From CALCKU01 sp964607445 (GTDB lineage Bacteria; Pseudomonadota; Alphaproteobacteria; Caulobacterales; Maricaulaceae), in assembly GCA_964607445.1 (NCBI GenBank), contig CAZSKN010000046.1, positions 1 to 17,385 of the forward strand: DNA of 17,385 bases, given 5' to 3'. The notes beneath the pieces were generated by a model. The model worked only from the letters and a program-made list of their open reading frames with translations, was not told where the DNA came from and did not search any database. Position 1 is the stretch's first letter. Each line of letters opens with the position of its first letter. A program made the position numbers and the translations under genes. Positions 14,710-17,385 of the stretch are shown here, piece after piece.

Positions 14710-14820
14710 CGCATATGAGAGCAAATTCGGACTATCTTTTATTAACTATTTAGCCGAAACTTACTCTCGGGTTATCCTAGGACAATTTGCTAAGACAGGA
14801 ACAAGATAGGAGAGGTAGAT

Positions 14821-15084
14821 TTGGAAGCAACAAATAAACAAGATGCGGCAGGGTACTGGAAAGCCACGATACGGCTAACTATATCACTGCTCGCCATATG
14901 GTTTCTTGTATCTTATGGGGCGGGAATTATTTTTAGAGAGACCCTCGATAATTTTTCATTGGGTGGAGCACCGCTTGGTTTCTGGTTTGCCCAAAATGGT
15001 GCAATTTACGTTTTTGTTGCGCTCATCGTGGTCTATTGCCGCAAGATGACCCAATATGAAAAGAAGTTCGGGATAAAGGGGTAA
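14821..15084 (+). CDS. Sodium/substrate symporter small subunit (DUF4212)
   Basis: 87 aa inner-membrane protein of the DUF4212 family, the small partner of a two-component sodium:solute symporter. Two hydrophobic segments are seen at about 19-41 (ISLLAIWFLVSYGAGIIF) and 57-77 (NGAIYVFVALIVVYCRK). The family-typical LGGAPLGFWFAQNGAIYVFV lies between and within them. The C-terminal MTQYEKKFGIKG is probably cytosolic. It starts with TTG at 14821, supported by a strong ribosome binding site TAGGAGAGG at 14807-14815; no ATG gives a comparable start. The large subunit begins 4 bp after its stop, so the two form one operon. Function in the pair is assumed to be assembly or stability. Confidence 0.9.
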   Translation: MEATNKQDAAGYWKATIRLTISLLAIWFLVSYGAGIIFRETLDNFSLGGAPLGFWFAQNGAIYVFVALIVVYCRKMTQYEKKFGIKG

Positions 15085-15088
15085 CGTC

Positions 15089-16885
15089 ATGGATCAGGCC
15101 TTCTGGACATATTTTTTCGTCGTACTGACTTTCGGTCTTTACATTGGTATCGCTATTTGGTCGCGCGCCGGCTCGACTGAAGAGTTCTATGTTGCCGGTC
15201 ATGACGTCCACCCAACGGTGAATGGGATGGCGACAGCCGCCGATTGGATGAGTGCTGCTTCATTTCTCTCAATGGCAGGTTTGATTGCTTTTCTTGGATA
15301 TGGCGGCTCAGTTTACCTTATGGGCTGGACGGGTGGCTATGTGTTATTGGCACTCTTATTGGCGCCTTTCCTAAGGGAATTCGGTAAATTTACTGTACCT
15401 GATTTTGTGGGAGATCGATATTACTCCAAAGTCGCAAGGGTTATTGCTGTTGTTTGCGCTCTCTTTGTTTCCTTTACCTATATTGCGGGACAAATGAAAG
15501 GCGTGGGCGTAGCGTTTTCTGGCTTCCTCGGCGTTCCTTTTAATGTCGGCATCATGATTGGTATGGCAATTGTTTTTGTCTACGCCGTTATGGGCGGCAT
15601 GAAAGGCATTACCTATACGCAGGTTGCACAATATGTTGTGCTTATCTTTGCGTACACAGTTCCAGCGATCTTTATGTCGCTTGCGATTACGGGTAATCTC
15701 ATTCCTCAACTCGGCTTTATAGGAAATGCGGCGGGGACAGATGTCAGCATGCTGTCAAAACTTAATACGGTTGTTACTGACTTAGGGTTTACGCAATATA
15801 CATCAACGACAAAGTCCAAGATGGATGTTTTCTGTATAACCGCAGCCTTGATGTTCGGCACGGCGGGGCTGCCCCATGTTATCATTCGCTTCTTTACTGT
15901 GAGTTCGGCCCAAGCGGCGCGCAAATCTGCGGGCTGGGCTTTGATGTTTATTGCCTTGCTCTATACGGTAGCGCCCGCGGTGGGGGCATTTGCGCGTATG
16001 AACTTTATCGATACCGTCAATGAAGCCACCTATATTCAAGATGGTGAAAATTATGAAGAACGCGCCGCCGCAATTTTAGCGGATGGCGGCAAACCTGTAC
16101 CTGTCTGGTATAAAGACTGGGAAAAAACAGGCCTTCTGGAATATGACGACATCAACGGTGACGGTATCATGCAATATCGGGGTCCAGCAGCACCGGACGG
16201 CGTTGAAAATGAGGTCGTACCTAATCGTGATATCTTCGTTCTGGCTAACCCTCAGATCGCCAAGCTTCCGGGTTGGGTCGTGGGGCTAGTTGTAGCCGGT
16301 GGTCTTGCGGCGGCGTTATCAACAGCGGCGGGATTGCTGATGGTGATTAGCTCGGCGGTCAGCCATGACTTGATGAAACGTACCTTCAAACCGGATATGA
16401 CGGAAAAACAGGAAATGCGTATTGCCCGTATTGCCGCGGCTGTGGCTGTCTTATGCGCGGGCCTGCTGGGCATATTCGCCTCATCTTTACCTTTTGTTGC
16501 GCAGGTTGTCGCCTTTGCGTTCGGTTTGGCTGCAGCCTCGCTCTTTCCGATTATCTTCTTGGGAATTTTCTGGAAGCGTATGAATAAAGAAGGTGCTATC
16601 GCGGCCATGTCTGTAGGTCTCATGACGACATTTAGCTATATTTACTACTTTAAATTTGGCGGTGGTACAGCGGATCAGTGGTGGTTTAACTTTGGCGATG
16701 GGGGCGTTTCGCCAGAAGGTATCGGGTTTGTCTTTATGTGGCTTTCTGCGGCGGTTGGTATCGTCGTCTCACTTGTGACGCCAGAGCCTCCGCAGGAAAT
16801 CCAGGACCTTGTTCAGGATATCCGCATACCGGGCCAACGCAAGTTACACGGTATGGCAGAAGGCGGTATGACTCCCGCCGAATAA
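15089..16885 (+). CDS. Sodium:solute symporter large subunit (SSS family, VC_2705/ActP-like)
   Basis: 598 aa secondary transporter of the sodium:solute symporter family with about 13 predicted membrane helices. Motifs: EFYVAGHDVHPTVNGMATAA and DWMSAASFLSMAGLIAFLGY near the N-terminus, FVGDRYYSK, YIAGQMKGVGVAFSGF, GGMKGITYTQVAQY, GLPHVIIRFFTV and GGLAAALSTAAGLLMVISSA. A long soluble insert at about 310-385 lies between helices and includes a calcium-loop-like DINGDGIMQY beginning at Asp354, a known style for this subgroup. By similarity to ActP/acetate-type carriers the substrate is probably a short monocarboxylate (acetate, pyruvate, lactate), but I cannot fix it. ATG 15089 has AAAGGGG overlapping the previous stop. 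The gene looks more GC-rich in codon choice than its neighbours, perhaps reflecting high expression. Confidence 0.93.
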   Translation: MDQAFWTYFFVVLTFGLYIGIAIWSRAGSTEEFYVAGHDVHPTVNGMATAADWMSAASFLSMAGLIAFLGYGGSVYLMGWTGGYVLLALLLAPFLREFGKFTVPDFVGDRYYSKVARVIAVVCALFVSFTYIAGQMKGVGVAFSGFLGVPFNVGIMIGMAIVFVYAVMGGMKGITYTQVAQYVVLIFAYTVPAIFMSLAITGNLIPQLGFIGNAAGTDVSMLSKLNTVVTDLGFTQYTSTTKSKMDVFCITAALMFGTAGLPHVIIRFFTVSSAQAARKSAGWALMFIALLYTVAPAVGAFARMNFIDTVNEATYIQDGENYEERAAAILADGGKPVPVWYKDWEKTGLLEYDDINGDGIMQYRGPAAPDGVENEVVPNRDIFVLANPQIAKLPGWVVGLVVAGGLAAALSTAAGLLMVISSAVSHDLMKRTFKPDMTEKQEMRIARIAAAVAVLCAGLLGIFASSLPFVAQVVAFAFGLAAASLFPIIFLGIFWKRMNKEGAIAAMSVGLMTTFSYIYYFKFGGGTADQWWFNFGDGGVSPEGIGFVFMWLSAAVGIVVSLVTPEPPQEIQDLVQDIRIPGQRKLHGMAEGGMTPAE

Positions 16886-16906
16886 GCCCATTTAGGTGTA
16901 ACTATG

Positions 16907-16937
16907 GGCCGCATCTCACTGAGATTGCGGTCTTTTT
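16907..16937 (+). terminator. Rho-independent terminator of the symporter operon
   Basis: CCGCA and TCTC (16909-16917) pair with GAGA and TGCGG (16921-16930) with one bulged T, extended by G-T and G-C pairs outside, and followed by TTTTT at 16933-16937. It lies 21 bp after the symporter stop. A canonical intrinsic terminator. Confidence 0.85.
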
Positions 16938-17385
16938 AAAAGATCAGGACTTTAGGCGACATAGCCAACAAGTTTCCTTTCACAATTTATGGATGAAGGG
17001 AAATTATGCTATCAGGCGCGTCGTCTTCTGAACTTAACAAAAAGGATCTCTGACGAGGTGAGCGGCATCAATGTCGTAACGGATGTGACAAAGGGCAAGG
17101 TAGCTTCCATTACGGCGGCTATGAAGTAGATGATAACGGTGATACAGGGATCACGCATTTCCTTGAAGGCGGCGGCAGAATTGATGATGCTCAAAATATT
17201 GCTAATCATGCTGACAGTTCCCCGACAAGACGTTACGATCGGCGCTCAAACCAGAGATTAATCAATGTGCTAAAGCAGGTGGACTATTAACGCTACATTA
17301 CCAGAGGCCGTTGTCGCCCAAAGAAGGCCACTGACGCTTCTTCTCAATGGGGGCCTAGAGACATTAGAAGGCGTGTTAGATTTTT
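16938..17385. other. Gene-poor right edge with integrase relic
   Basis: Apart from the recombinase fragment, about 450 bp contain no convincing gene. A short 46-codon frame (16989-17129) has no ribosome binding site and overlaps the relic. A 6-bp inverted repeat, AAGAAG/CTTCTT with a 10-nt loop (17321-17342), lies near the window edge. The region looks like degraded accessory DNA. Confidence 0.55.
17054..17290 (+). pseudogene. Decayed C-terminus of a tyrosine recombinase/integrase
   Basis: An open frame without a start (first codon after a stop at 17051-17053) encodes, from about 17141, a recognisable phage/Xer-type integrase tail: DTGITHFLEGGGRIDDAQ, then NIANHADSSPTRRYDRRS. This matches the family pattern T-G-I-T-x-F-L-E-x-G-G then A-N-H-x-S-x-x-T-x-x-Y-D-R. 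The nucleophile Tyr codon is 17234-17236, nine residues after the box His (17207-17209). The preceding HxxR box that should read like HSFRATGIT is destroyed (NGDTGIT), and the rest of the protein is missing because the symporter terminator lies about 115 bp upstream of the frame. The tail after Tyr, ending LKQVDY, is frayed. It is a pseudogene fragment marking a past integration event. Confidence 0.72.

Larger units (their letters stand above)
14334..14820. other. Divergent regulatory region between sensor kinase and symporter
   Basis: About 487 bp without a supportable gene, separating the leftward kinase and the rightward symporter operon. It contains a candidate kinase promoter with an internal palindrome (14356-14385), a 10-bp palindrome ACGTTAACGT (14461-14470), a candidate rightward promoter (14605-14632), a 6-2-6 inverted repeat CCTAAC-GT-GTTAGG (14696-14709), and the symporter ribosome binding site. 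The opposed layout suggests both units may be controlled from here. Confidence 0.55.

Noticed and set aside
16989..17129. 46-codon frame (MDEGKLCYQARRLLNLTKRI...) followed in frame by a second ATG frame at 17130.
   Set aside because: No ribosome binding site, no recognised family, and it overlaps the integrase relic in another frame. Most likely incidental.
17012..17209. 65-codon - strand frame at the right edge with hydrophobic stretches.
   Set aside because: It is antisense to the integrase relic, which has clear family motifs on the + strand.
17321..17342. AAGAAG/CTTCTT inverted repeat near the right edge as a terminator or element end.
   Set aside because: Six weak pairs with a 10-nt loop and no following T-tract; expected by chance.

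Overview
The window looks like chromosomal DNA of an alphaproteobacterium of moderate GC content, probably a marine or stalked/budding type near Hyphomonadaceae or Maricaulales. Three things point that way: a gene-transfer-agent (GTA) type 3-TM holin next to an M15 peptidase, an acyl-CoA dehydrogenase/phosphotransferase operon of a kind common in that class, and the overall codon style. The lineage is an inference from protein character, not from an rRNA or marker gene.

Layout. 1-927: a two-gene lysis cassette (M15 endopeptidase, then GTA-type holin, overlapping by 22 bp). 928-1245: non-coding, with a hairpin, a 12-bp direct repeat and a 16-bp palindrome just before the next gene. 1246-7475: a tight six-gene + strand operon (SDR, SDR, APH-like phosphotransferase, ACAD, ACAD, ACAD) for CoA-thioester or lipid catabolism. 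7476-7580: tandem hairpin-like repeats that run into the ribosome binding site of the next gene. 7581-9899: a polytopic membrane protein fused to a spermidine-synthase-like domain. 9941-10426: YajQ. 10439-12169 (- strand): amidohydrolase lipoprotein. 12231-14333 (- strand): cytosolic PAS-PAS-HisKA-HATPase-REC hybrid kinase. 14334-14820: divergent regulatory region. 14821-16885: two-subunit sodium/solute symporter (DUF4212 small subunit plus large SSS subunit), closed by a clear rho-independent terminator. 16938-17385: no intact gene, but a decayed C-terminus of a tyrosine recombinase.

How the genes may work together. The phosphotransferase (354 aa) and the third acyl-CoA dehydrogenase (414 aa) together resemble the two halves of eukaryotic ACAD10/ACAD11, which phosphorylate 4-hydroxyacyl-CoAs and then eliminate the phosphate. 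The first two dehydrogenases look like complementary subunits of an obligate heteromer: one keeps the catalytic Glu but lacks the usual FAD-side Arg-x-x-Phe-Gly motif, and the other has the reverse. The SDRs could supply oxidation or reduction of hydroxy/keto intermediates. No CoA ligase, hydratase or thiolase is present, so the route must be completed elsewhere. I see no CRISPR array, tRNA, rRNA or intact mobile element.
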